From DASUFZ01 sp035541475 (GTDB lineage Bacteria > Myxococcota_A > UBA9160 > SMWR01): a DNA stretch of 64,000 bases. A program made the position numbers and the translations under genes. The DNA lies in assembly GCA_035541475.1 (NCBI GenBank), contig DATKND010000047.1, positions 1 to 64,000 of the forward strand. Direction: 5' to 3'. Each line of letters begins with the position of its first letter. Position 1 is the first letter of the stretch. A model generated the notes under the pieces. That model saw only the letters and a list, made by a program, of their open reading frames with translations, searched no databases and was not told where the DNA came from. Positions 8,275-16,458 of the stretch are shown piece by piece.

Positions 8275-11130
8275 ATGCTGCGCGCCGCCTGTCTGCTGCT
8301 GACCGTGCTGACCGGCGCGAGCGCGCTGGTCTACGAGGTCGCGTGGCAGAAGTACCTGGCCACGCTCCTCGGCTCGCACGCCGAGGCGACCGCCGCCGTG
8401 CTCGCGATCTTCCTCGGCGGCCTAGCCGCGGGCTACGAGCTCTTCGCGAGGCTGGCCGCGCGCGTGATGGCTCGCGGGTCGGACGCGCACGCCGCGCGCC
8501 TCCTGCGACTCTACGGCGCGGTCGAGCTCTCGATCGGCGCCTACGCCCTGCTCTTCCCGACGCTCTTCGGCGTCGCGCAGTTCGCCTCGCTGGCGGTCCC
8601 GCGCGGCCACCCCGCGCCGGCCTTCGCCTTCGACGTCGCGCTCAGCGCGCTGCTGATCGGTCCGCCGGCCGTCGCGATGGGCGGCACGATCCCGCTGCTG
8701 ACGCAGGCGCTCGCCGGCGACATCGCGCAGGCGACGCGCATCCACGCCTGGGTGTACGGCTGCAACACGCTCGGCGCGTTCGCGGGCGCGTTGCTCGGAG
8801 GACTCGCGCTCGTGCCGTGGCTCGGCCTCGACGGGACCTTGCGCGCGACCTCGCTCGTGAACCTCGTCGCGGGCCTCGGCTTCGTCCGGCTCGCGCGCCG
8901 CGCGCGCGACGTCGTGCCGCCCGCGCCGCCCGTGCCGGCGTCGACGCCCGCGCCGTCGCAGGCGCTGCCGCGCTTCACCGCCTACGCGGCCGTCGCGCTG
9001 CTCTCCGGCTTCGCGATGATGACCTTGCAGACGCTCTTCAACCGGATCGGCGCGCTCGCGCTCGGCGCGTCGCCCTTCACCTTCGCGATGGTCGTCGCGA
9101 TCTTCGTGCTCTGCATCGCGCTCGGGAGCCTCGCCGTGTCGGCGCTGCCGCGCATTCCGCCGGGCCTCGTCTACGGCTCGGCGTGGCTCCTGGTCGCGCT
9201 GCTCGTGTGTCTCTATCCGCTGGTGCCGGACGCCGTCTACTGGGCGCACGCGCTGCGCGTGCTCTTCCGCTCGATCGATCAGGCCTTCTGGCCGTACCAG
9301 CTCGCGGTCTTCGTCGCCGGCTTCGCGGTGCTGGCGCTGCCGATCGGGCTCGCGGGTGCGCTGCTGCCGCTGCTCTTCCACCAGCTCCGCCGCGAGCTCG
9401 CGGATCTCGGCGCGACGGCCGGCCGCCTCTACGCCTGGAACACGCTCGGCTCGCTGCTCGGCGCGCTCGTCGGCGGCTACCTGCTGCTCGTGTGGCTCGA
9501 TCTCCACCACGTCTACCGCGTCGCGCTCGGGTGCCTGGTCGTCGCGGCGATGCTCCTCACCTTGCGCGTGCAGCACAAGCGCGCGCGCCTCTTCGACGCG
9601 CTCGCGCTCGCCGGCATGCTCGGTCTGATCGCGTGGCTCCCCGCCTGGGACGCCTCGAACCTCACCGCCGGCGCCTTCCGCCTGCACGAGCCGATGGACT
9701 GGTCGTTCGCCGGGCCGAGCGCGTTCTTCGCGAGTCGCCAGCTCGGCAAGCTCGTCTTCCACGACGACGACCCGACCAGCACGATCACCGTGCTCGAGCC
9801 CGACCAGCGCACGAACTCGCGCCCGAATCGATCGATCATCGTGAACGGCAAGTCGGACGGCAGCCTGATCGGCGACTACACGACGATGGCGATGCTCGGC
9901 CTGGTGCCGGCGCTGCTGGCCGAGCCCACGCCCGAGCGCTGCTTCGTGATCGGCTGGGGAACCGGCGTGTCGACCGGCGAGCTCGGCGCGCTCGACGAGA
10001 CGCGCGAGGTCGAGGTGGCGGAGATCTCACAGGCCGTGCTCGACGCGGCGCCGCTCTTCGCGTCCGGCAATCAGGCCGCGTCGACCAACCCGAAGGTCCA
10101 CGCGATCCACTCCGACGCGTACCGCGCGCTGCGCCAGAGCGGCGAGCGCTTCGACGTGATCGTGTCGGAGCCCTCCAATCCATGGGTCACCGGCGTCGAG
10201 ATGCTCTACAGCGTCGAATTCCTCGAGGCCGTGCGCGACCACCTCGCGCCCGGCGGCGTCTACGCGCAGTGGTTCCATCTCTACGAGACCGATCGAGACG
10301 TGGTCGAGCTCGTGCTGCGGACCTTCGCGCACGTCTTTCCGGACATGTCGGTCTGGTTCACACAGCACAGCGATCTGATGCTGATCGGGCGCCCGCCCGG
10401 TTCGAAGCCCTTCGATCTCGCGCGGCTCGAGGCCCGCCTGGCACGCCCGGACTTCCAGCGCGGCTTCGAGCGCATCGGCATCGACCGCCTCGGCGCGCTG
10501 CTCGCGCACGAGCTGATCCCGAGCGGTGTCGTCGCGGCGTCGGGTCTCGGAGGCGAGCTCCACACCTTGCGGCGCCCGCTGCTCTCCGAGCGCGCGGCGC
10601 GCGCGTTCTTCCTCGGCGAAACCGCGAGGCTCCCGAAGTACGCGTTCCCCGAGAGCGCGCGCGTCGGCGCCGAGAGCTCGCTCGTGCGCCGCTACCTCGC
10701 CCTGCACGGAAATCCGGAGTCGCTGCTCGACGACGTGACGCGCGAGACCTGCGGGTTCGAGCGGCGCGGGGAGTGCGCGGCGCTCTTCGCCGCCTGGCGG
10801 CGCGAGCACCCGGGTTCCCCGCTCCTGGCCACCGCGCTCGCCGACTTCCGCCAGGTCTACACGGGTGACGGCGTGCTCTTCGATCCGAATCTCGATCGCA
10901 TCGGCGCGCTCTTCGACGGCACGCAGCCCCCGCCCGCGGCCGGCCCCGACGAGCGCCCGCTCGCGCGCGCGCGGCGCGTCTCGAGCGACTACGTCCTCTA
11001 CTACCACCACGCGGTGCCGTTCGATCGCCGCGCGCTCACGCAGGTCTGGCAGCTCTGCACGAATCCCGCGTGCAACGAGCCGCGGCGCGAGGTGGAGGCG
11101 GAGCTCGGCGCGCTCGGGCCGGAGAGCTGA
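8275..11130 (+). CDS. Membrane-fused spermidine-synthase-like protein
   Basis: 951 aa. Residues 1 to about 455 form a multi-helix membrane domain of the type fused to spermidine-synthase homologues (SALVYEVAWQKYLATLLGS, GGTIPLLT). Residues about 485-720 are a Rossmann methyltransferase-like domain with NGKSDGS, VIGWGTGVSTGEL (nucleotide loop), VEVAEIS, and the aminopropyltransferase signature VIVSEPSNPWVTG followed by APGGVYAQWFHLYE. The catalytic Asp of true SpeE would lie in the segment that here reads SEPSNPW. This is usual for these membrane fusions, whose substrate is unknown. The C-terminal 200 residues are unassigned helices. It is probably not a housekeeping polyamine enzyme. Confidence 0.85.
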   Translation: MLRAACLLLTVLTGASALVYEVAWQKYLATLLGSHAEATAAVLAIFLGGLAAGYELFARLAARVMARGSDAHAARLLRLYGAVELSIGAYALLFPTLFGVAQFASLAVPRGHPAPAFAFDVALSALLIGPPAVAMGGTIPLLTQALAGDIAQATRIHAWVYGCNTLGAFAGALLGGLALVPWLGLDGTLRATSLVNLVAGLGFVRLARRARDVVPPAPPVPASTPAPSQALPRFTAYAAVALLSGFAMMTLQTLFNRIGALALGASPFTFAMVVAIFVLCIALGSLAVSALPRIPPGLVYGSAWLLVALLVCLYPLVPDAVYWAHALRVLFRSIDQAFWPYQLAVFVAGFAVLALPIGLAGALLPLLFHQLRRELADLGATAGRLYAWNTLGSLLGALVGGYLLLVWLDLHHVYRVALGCLVVAAMLLTLRVQHKRARLFDALALAGMLGLIAWLPAWDASNLTAGAFRLHEPMDWSFAGPSAFFASRQLGKLVFHDDDPTSTITVLEPDQRTNSRPNRSIIVNGKSDGSLIGDYTTMAMLGLVPALLAEPTPERCFVIGWGTGVSTGELGALDETREVEVAEISQAVLDAAPLFASGNQAASTNPKVHAIHSDAYRALRQSGERFDVIVSEPSNPWVTGVEMLYSVEFLEAVRDHLAPGGVYAQWFHLYETDRDVVELVLRTFAHVFPDMSVWFTQHSDLMLIGRPPGSKPFDLARLEARLARPDFQRGFERIGIDRLGALLAHELIPSGVVAASGLGGELHTLRRPLLSERAARAFFLGETARLPKYAFPESARVGAESSLVRRYLALHGNPESLLDDVTRETCGFERRGECAALFAAWRREHPGSPLLATALADFRQVYTGDGVLFDPNLDRIGALFDGTQPPPAAGPDERPLARARRVSSDYVLYYHHAVPFDRRALTQVWQLCTNPACNEPRREVEAELGALGPES

Positions 11131-11139
11131 GCTCCGAAA

Positions 11140-11457
11140 TTAGAAGTCGCCGAGCGCTCGCGTGAAGGTGAAGTCGACCGGCGTCACCACGAAGGTGTCC
11201 CAGGTCTGACGCACGCCCGGTCCGAACACGGCGAGCGGCGCTGCGATGGGGAAGGCGGCGATGCCGACGATCGTCGCGCAGAAGCCGAGCGGCCGCAGCA
11301 CCATCGCGTCGAAGACCTTCGGCCCTGTGATCGGCCAGTCGACGCCCTCGGTCTTCGGCACGTACTCGACCGGCGGCGCCTCGGGCTCGGGCGCGGCCGC
11401 GCCGATCACGGCGAGGGCGAGGAGCGCGACACAGACGCGAATACGGCTCGCTCGCAT
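11140..11457 (-). CDS. Small exported protein, unknown
   Basis: 105 aa. ATG 11457 lies 2 bp after the stop of the upstream membrane-protein gene, pointing to translational coupling at the end of a six-gene minus-strand operon. The N-terminus is a signal peptide (MRASRIRVCVALLALAVIGAAA). The mature part has a hydrophobic stretch (PLGFCATIVGIAAFPIAAPLAVFG) and ends DFTFTRALGDF. This pattern occurs in small exported proteins with one membrane-associated segment. I do not recognise the family. The longer reading frame upstream overlaps the preceding gene and has no signal, so it was not used. Confidence 0.65.
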   Translation of the reverse strand: MRASRIRVCVALLALAVIGAAAPEPEAPPVEYVPKTEGVDWPITGPKVFDAMVLRPLGFCATIVGIAAFPIAAPLAVFGPGVRQTWDTFVVTPVDFTFTRALGDF

Positions 11458-11459
11458 GG

Positions 11460-11909
11460 TCAGCGCATCCCTCCATCCAGGTTGATTTGCGCCCGAATTC
11501 TCACCAGGTTCCGCAGGGGAACAAAGGCCATCACTCCGAATGTACCGAGCGACAAGAGTCCGAGACCTGCTCTCCCGTTCATGAAGCTGGCGACGCAGAA
11601 CCAATACGGAATCGAACAGAGGGTGTACCCCATCGCGAAAGGCAAGACCTCACGACGCCGGGATTCTAGTGACCGCGCTGTCGAGGTTGCGCCGAATCTC
11701 CCCGATCTGCTGGCTGCGAGAGCGAACGCGCCAATCACCGGCAGAAGGAAACCGAGCGGAATCATCGCGAACTCGAATGCTCGGGTGGGAGAACCTGTGG
11801 ATGCGAGACAGACGAGAAACACCACCCCGGCTCCTACGAGGGCACCGCTACCTGCAAATACGCAGGCTGCAACTCCACGAGACACGGATCCTGTCCGTTT
11901 CGACACCAT
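11460..11909 (-). CDS. Small four-helix membrane protein, unknown
   Basis: 149 aa, ATG 11909, 2 bp after the amidohydrolase stop, so probably coupled to it. Four hydrophobic segments are visible (about residues 12-36, 47-66, 89-109 and 116-135) in two hairpins separated by a basic loop (TARSLESRRREVLP). No family is recognised. The stretch 11480-11900 is visibly richer in A/T and uses codons rare in its neighbours (AAT, AGA, GTA), so it may be a recent insertion into the operon. Confidence 0.62.
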   Translation of the reverse strand: MVSKRTGSVSRGVAACVFAGSGALVGAGVVFLVCLASTGSPTRAFEFAMIPLGFLLPVIGAFALAASRSGRFGATSTARSLESRRREVLPFAMGYTLCSIPYWFCVASFMNGRAGLGLLSLGTFGVMAFVPLRNLVRIRAQINLDGGMR

Positions 11910-11911
11910 CT

Positions 11912-13465
11912 TCACCGCGCCGCGCGCTCGCGCGAGCGCAGCGCCTGACCGGGGAATGCGCCCTTCACCAGCTCGCCGTTCCGGACTACCGGCACGCCGC
12001 CGACGATCACGTAGGGAATGCCGGCCGACGCTACCGGTGAGTGCTCGTAGGTCGCGCGGTCGATCACGGTGGCCGGATCGAAGACCACGAGGTCGGCGTC
12101 GTCGCCGAGCCGGATGCGGCCCTTGTGCAGGAAGGCCGGCGCCGTGAACTCGAGCCGGCGCGCCGGCAGCCAGGTCATGCGCGCGAGCGCGTCCATCAAG
12201 GTGAGGACGCCGCGCTCGCGCACGTAGACGCCGAGCACGCGCGCGTGCGTGCCGACGCTGCGCGGGTGCTCGCCGCCCTCGTAGAGAGGCATCGCGTCGG
12301 CGGCGACGAGCACACCGGGGTGTCGCAGCGCCTCCTCGACCCACGCCTCCTGCATCCCGTGGATCACGACCGTGCCGCCCTTCTTGCGATAGCGCGCGAA
12401 GCTCTTCTGATCGAGGCGCTCGCCCGTCGCGACCCACTGGAGATCGCCGTAGTCGAGGCCCATGCGCTCGCGCCAGCCGTCGTCGAAGAGCGCGGACTCG
12501 ATCGAGGTCGACGACGCCGTGTAGGGATAGACCTCGGTCGTGACGAGGAGCCCGCCGGCGCGCGCGGCGTCGATCGCGGCGAGCGCGCGCGGGGTCGCGG
12601 CGCGCGTCGAGCTGACGATGTGGACCACGTGCAGCGAAGCGCCGGTCGCGCGCGCGTGGTCGAGCGCGGTCTCGAGTGGCGAGAGATCCTCGGGCGTCTG
12701 CTGCTCTGCGAGGTGCACGAAGACCGGCACGCTGCGATCGGCGGCGAGGGCGAAGACCGCGCGCACCTCGTCCGGCGTCGCGCCCGGCGTGTAGGCGAGC
12801 CCCATGCCGATGCCGATCCCGCCCGCGTCCATCTCCTCGCCGAGGAGACGCACGAGCGTGCGGATGCCGGCGGGATCGGCCGGCTCGTAGGCCCAGCCGG
12901 TCGGGTTCCACAGGTGGCGCAACATCCCCATGAACCAGCCGGGCCGGTCGATCGGGTGACCGCCCGAGATCCCGTGCATCACCTTCACCCGCGTCGGGAT
13001 GTGTCCGGCCGACACGCCGAAGTGGATCCGCGCGTGACCCTCGCGCTCGCGCAGGAAGTCCTTCACCCCGTGCACGCCGAGCTCGAGGTCGAGCGCGGAG
13101 GTGACGCCGTCGCGCGCGAGGTAGTCGTAGGAGAGCTCGTTCTGCCCGTGCGCGTGGATGTCGATGAAGCCCGGCGCCACCGCGAGGCCGGTCGCGTCGA
13201 TCGTCTGTTTGCCCTCGAGCGGCTGTGACGAGAGCACCGCGATGTGGCCCGCGCGGATGCCGAGGTTCAGCACCTGGTCCATGCCGCTCGCGGGGTCGAG
13301 CACGCGGCCGTTCGCGACGACGAGGTCGTAGACCTCCTCGGCGGCCGGCGTTGCGGGCGGCGGCTTCGGGATCTCGACCGCGCGCGCCGACACCGCGCAC
13401 AGCGCGGCGAGCGCGACGCCGAGCAGGGCCGGCACGCGCCCGCGCGCCCGCTCAGGCGATCGCAT
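11912..13465 (-). CDS. N-acyl-D-amino-acid deacylase-like amidohydrolase
   Basis: 517 aa from ATG 13465, which opens a signal peptide (MRSPERARGRVPALLGVALAALCAVSARA) and overlaps the upstream enoyl-CoA hydratase by 14 bp. It has the amidohydrolase beta-sandwich start (YDLVVANGRVLDPASG), the metal motif FIDIHAHG, then FVHLAEQQ and LHVVHIVSS supplying further metal or His ligands, and the C-terminal LTLMDALARMTWLPARRL and RLGDDADLVVFDP. The order matches D-aminoacylase / dihydroorotase-like enzymes that cleave N-acyl amides. Export is inferred from the signal peptide. The neighbouring acyl-CoA ligase and hydratase suggest that it releases an acyl group for CoA activation. Confidence 0.85.
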   Translation of the reverse strand: MRSPERARGRVPALLGVALAALCAVSARAVEIPKPPPATPAAEEVYDLVVANGRVLDPASGMDQVLNLGIRAGHIAVLSSQPLEGKQTIDATGLAVAPGFIDIHAHGQNELSYDYLARDGVTSALDLELGVHGVKDFLREREGHARIHFGVSAGHIPTRVKVMHGISGGHPIDRPGWFMGMLRHLWNPTGWAYEPADPAGIRTLVRLLGEEMDAGGIGIGMGLAYTPGATPDEVRAVFALAADRSVPVFVHLAEQQTPEDLSPLETALDHARATGASLHVVHIVSSTRAATPRALAAIDAARAGGLLVTTEVYPYTASSTSIESALFDDGWRERMGLDYGDLQWVATGERLDQKSFARYRKKGGTVVIHGMQEAWVEEALRHPGVLVAADAMPLYEGGEHPRSVGTHARVLGVYVRERGVLTLMDALARMTWLPARRLEFTAPAFLHKGRIRLGDDADLVVFDPATVIDRATYEHSPVASAGIPYVIVGGVPVVRNGELVKGAFPGQALRSRERAAR

Positions 13466-14510
13466 CGACGAGTCCCCACTCCTTCGCGGTGCGCGCGTCG
13501 ACACGCGCGCCTGTCAGGGCCATCCACGCGGTGCGCTGGCGGCCGATGCGGCGTGGCAGGCTGACCGTCCCGCCCGCGCCGGGCACGAGGCCCATCGAGA
13601 GCTCCGGCAGCCAGAAGCGCGCGTCCGGCGCCGCGACCATTTGCTTCGCAAACGCCGGCAGCTCGACTCCCGCGCCGACGCAGGCGCCGTGCACGCGCGC
13701 CGCGACGCGCGCGGCGCAGGCGGCGAGCAGGCGCGCGGGGCTGCGCGTCGTGCGGATCGCGTGCGCGGTCGCCGGATCCGGCAGCGAGCCGAACTCGTCG
13801 AGGTCGCCGCCGCTGCAGAAGTCGGGGCCGTCGCCGGAGAGCGTCACCTCGCGGATCGACGCGTCCGCGACCGCGACCTCGAGTGCCTCGCAGAGCGCGT
13901 CGCGCATCGCGGCGGAGAAGGCGTTGCGCTTCGCGGGGCGCGCGAGCACGAGATCCAGGCGGTCGCCGTGCCGCGCGATCCGCACCGCCGGATCGGTCTC
14001 GGGAGGCCGCAGCCTCGGCGCGCCGCGGAGCGAGAGCCAGGCCGCGAAGCCCGGGCCCGCCTGCAAGGTCGAATAGGTGAGCGACTCCGCGACGAGGCCG
14101 TCCGCCACGGGCCGGCCTTCCGAGAGGCGCAGCAGCTGCACGAGCGCCGCCGCGGCGATCGGCTGCCGCGCGACGGCGCGCGCGACCTCCGCGCAGGCCT
14201 CTGCCGACTCGACCACGACGTCGAGCCGCTTCGCGAGCGCGGCGCGGCCGAGATCGAGCTCATCGGGCTCCGCCGCGATGCCGACACTGGGGCATGGCAG
14301 CGAGGCCAACGCGTGCTGCGCGGCCTCGCGCCGCGAAGGCGACACCGATTCCGGTCCCGCGCCCCCCACGAGATCGATCGCGAGGAGCGGCTCGTCGCCG
14401 TGCGGTCCGAAGCGCTCGCCGGATCGCGGATCGGCGAGCCGCTCGAGCGCCTCGGCCGGCGCGTGGAGCTTCAGCGCGAGTCCCGTCCGCTCTTCGCCTC
14501 GGCCAGCCAC
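13452..14510 (-). CDS. Enoyl-CoA hydratase/isomerase family protein with N-terminal extension
   Basis: 352 aa if it starts at GTG 14510, which has GAGG about 7 bp upstream. A CTG at 14474, overlapping the ligase stop as CTGA, is the alternative. The C-terminal 200 residues are a crotonase domain: LDLVLARPAKRNAFSAAM, the first oxyanion-hole segment CSGGDLDEF, the second VHGACVGAGVELPAFA, then ELSMGLVPGAGGT and RTAKEWGLVDAIA. The first 150 residues are not crotonase-like in any way I recognise. The ordinary catalytic Glu positions are partly replaced, so the exact reaction on the CoA thioester is open. It sits between a CoA ligase and an amidohydrolase in one operon. Confidence 0.8.
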   Translation of the reverse strand: MAGRGEERTGLALKLHAPAEALERLADPRSGERFGPHGDEPLLAIDLVGGAGPESVSPSRREAAQHALASLPCPSVGIAAEPDELDLGRAALAKRLDVVVESAEACAEVARAVARQPIAAAALVQLLRLSEGRPVADGLVAESLTYSTLQAGPGFAAWLSLRGAPRLRPPETDPAVRIARHGDRLDLVLARPAKRNAFSAAMRDALCEALEVAVADASIREVTLSGDGPDFCSGGDLDEFGSLPDPATAHAIRTTRSPARLLAACAARVAARVHGACVGAGVELPAFAKQMVAAPDARFWLPELSMGLVPGAGGTVSLPRRIGRQRTAWMALTGARVDARTAKEWGLVDAIA

Positions 14511-15991
14511 GCCCGTACCTCGCGGCGCAGCAGCTTCCCGGTCTCGTTGTAGGGAAGCTCCTCGCGGAACTCGATGCGGGCCGGCGCCCGCGACGAGCGC
14601 AGCTCGCGCGCGACGAACTCGCGCAGCGTCTCGGGCGTCGCCTCGACGCCCGGCTTGCGCACCACGACCGCCGCGACCGCCTCGCCCCACTCCTCGTCGG
14701 GCACCCCCACGACGGCGCAGTCCGCCACCGCGGGGTGTCCGAGCAGCACGTCCTCGATTTCGCCGGGCGACATGTTCTCGCCGCCGCGCACGATGATGTC
14801 GTCGATGCGGCCCTCGAGGAAGACGTAGCCCTCGGCGTCGAGGCTGCCGGCGTCGCGCGTCGGGAAGAAGCCGTCGCTGCCGACGCGGCTCGTCTTGCCG
14901 AGGTATTCGCCCGAGACCTGCTCGCCGCGCACGCAGATTTCGCCCGACACGCCCGGCGGACATGCGCGCCCCTCTTCGTCGCGCACCTCGATCTCGACCG
15001 AGGGCAGCGGGCGGCCGACCGAGGCGAGGCGCCGGCGCACGGCCGGATCGTCGCTCGCGGCGGCGGCGCGGTGGTCCTCGGGAGTCAGCACCGTCAAGGT
15101 CGAGCTCGTCTCGGTGAGCCCGTAGGCGTTCGTGAAGTCGCTCTCGGGAAAGAGGCGCATCGCGCGCTCGATCACCGCGAGCGGCATCTTGCCGCCTCCA
15201 TAGGAGAGCGAGCGGATGCCCGGCGCGCGCGCGCGCGGCTCGCGCTCCAGCACCTCGACGATGCGCGCGAGCATGGTCGGCACCACGAACGCATGCGACA
15301 CCCGTTCGCGTCGCGCGAGGTCGAGCCAGGCCTCGGCGGAGAAGCTCGGGAGCTGCACGATGCGGCGGCCCGAGTAGATCGAGCTCGCGAGCACGGCCAT
15401 GCCGGCCACGTGATACGGCGGCACGCTGACGAGCGCCGCGTCCTCCTCGGAGGCCGCGCCGAACTCGACCGAGCCGAGGATGTAGGAGACGAGGTGCCGG
15501 TGGCGCAGCACCGCGGCCTTCGGCGGTCCGGTCGTGCCGCTCGTGAAGAGCAGGACGGCGATGTCGTCGCCCTCCATCGACCACTCGGCGCTGCGCGCGC
15601 TGCCGCCGCGCGCCTGTGCGACGAAGTCCTCACGCGCGACGGCAACCACGCCGGCGCGCTCACGGAGCGCGCGCGCGCGCGCCGCGTCGGTCACGAGGTA
15701 CGCCGGCTCGATCTGCGCGAGCAGCCGCTCGAGCTCCGCGCCGGTGAGGCGGTAGTTCAGCGGCACGAATGGCACGCCGGCCCAGGCCGCGCCGAAGAGT
15801 CCGATCGGCAGCGCCAGGCTGCTGACGTCGAGGATCGCGGCGTGCTTCGCGCCGCTCGCGGCGATCGCGTCCGCCGCGGCGCCGGCCGCGCGGAGGAGAT
15901 CCGCGTAGGCCAGGCGCTCGCCCTCGTTGACGACGGCCACCCGATCGCCGAAGCCCGAGGCGGCCATCTCGAGGAGCATCATCAGGTTCAT
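14471..15991 (-). CDS. Acyl-CoA synthetase / AMP-dependent ligase
   Basis: 506 aa. ANL-superfamily motifs are all present: the P-loop LLFTSGTTGPPKA at about residues 148-159, YGGGKMPLAV, the adenine/acyl motif NAYGLTETSS, the hinge region VFLEGRIDDIIVRGGENMSPGEIE, and the C-terminal catalytic lysine motif ETGKLLRRE. It activates a carboxylic acid as an acyl-adenylate and then as a CoA thioester. The acid could be medium- or long-chain, or aromatic. It is preceded 95 bp upstream by the small Cys-rich gene at 16087 and followed by the overlapping hydratase gene. Confidence 0.93.
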   Translation of the reverse strand: MNLMMLLEMAASGFGDRVAVVNEGERLAYADLLRAAGAAADAIAASGAKHAAILDVSSLALPIGLFGAAWAGVPFVPLNYRLTGAELERLLAQIEPAYLVTDAARARALRERAGVVAVAREDFVAQARGGSARSAEWSMEGDDIAVLLFTSGTTGPPKAAVLRHRHLVSYILGSVEFGAASEEDAALVSVPPYHVAGMAVLASSIYSGRRIVQLPSFSAEAWLDLARRERVSHAFVVPTMLARIVEVLEREPRARAPGIRSLSYGGGKMPLAVIERAMRLFPESDFTNAYGLTETSSTLTVLTPEDHRAAAASDDPAVRRRLASVGRPLPSVEIEVRDEEGRACPPGVSGEICVRGEQVSGEYLGKTSRVGSDGFFPTRDAGSLDAEGYVFLEGRIDDIIVRGGENMSPGEIEDVLLGHPAVADCAVVGVPDEEWGEAVAAVVVRKPGVEATPETLREFVARELRSSRAPARIEFREELPYNETGKLLRREVRAWLAEAKSGRDSR

Positions 15992-16086
15992 CGCGGCTCG
16001 CCTATCTGGTTGCTCGCGCCCACCGGGTCGATCCTCTGAACTTCGCTCGCCTGCGGCTCGCTGCGCGCCGCGCTCCGCGCGGCTTG

Positions 16087-16395
16087 CTAGTCCGACGCGG
16101 GAAGCGGCTTGGCTTCCTTGAGGACCAGCAGCGTGTCGCCGATGGCGAGCGAGCCCTTGCCGGGCTTGGTGCAGAGGAGCTCGAGCTTCCCTTCCGCGTT
16201 CACGTAGCGCTTGCCGATCTGCGTGCCGGCCGAAGCGGAGGCCGCAACGCTACCGCCCGCCGGAGCCTGCTCGCCGATCGGGAGCATCGGCGCGCCGCCG
16301 CAGCGCACGTCGAGGTCGGCGTCGGGCGTCTGGATGACCATCACCTCGGTGGTGCAGACGGCGCTCTTCACGCGGCTGCCTGCCTTGAGCTTCAT
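16087..16395 (-). CDS. Conserved-looking 102-aa protein near acyl-CoA ligase, unknown
   Basis: 102 aa. It starts MKLKAGSRVKSAVCTTEVMV, is soluble, and contains three cysteines in distinctive settings: SAVCTTEV (Cys14), DVRCGGAPM (Cys32) and LELLCTKPG (Cys75). These are surrounded by short beta-strand-like stretches, ending GDTLLVLKEAKPLPAS. I have the impression that proteins of this shape accompany acyl-CoA ligases in other high-GC genomes, but I cannot name a family. The spacing of Cys and Gly suggests a small metal- or thiol-dependent beta-barrel; this is inference. It heads the minus-strand operon and is divergent from the CaiB gene across 63 bp. Confidence 0.7.
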   Translation of the reverse strand: MKLKAGSRVKSAVCTTEVMVIQTPDADLDVRCGGAPMLPIGEQAPAGGSVAASASAGTQIGKRYVNAEGKLELLCTKPGKGSLAIGDTLLVLKEAKPLPASD

Positions 16396-16458
16396 GCCTC
16401 GGGTCCTCCTGCGGGGCCGCATCGTAACCCACGGAACCGGCTGCGGTACTGTCGCTCG

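Noticed and set aside
11460..13400. Single 646-aa minus-strand frame
   Set aside because: Only its last 149 codons look coding. The rest is a shadow of the amidohydrolase in another frame; the gene was started at ATG 11909.
13452..15584. 710-aa minus-strand frame read as one enoyl-CoA hydratase
   Set aside because: Its first half is a frame-shadow of the acyl-CoA ligase, which has all ANL motifs. The hydratase was restricted to 13452-14510.
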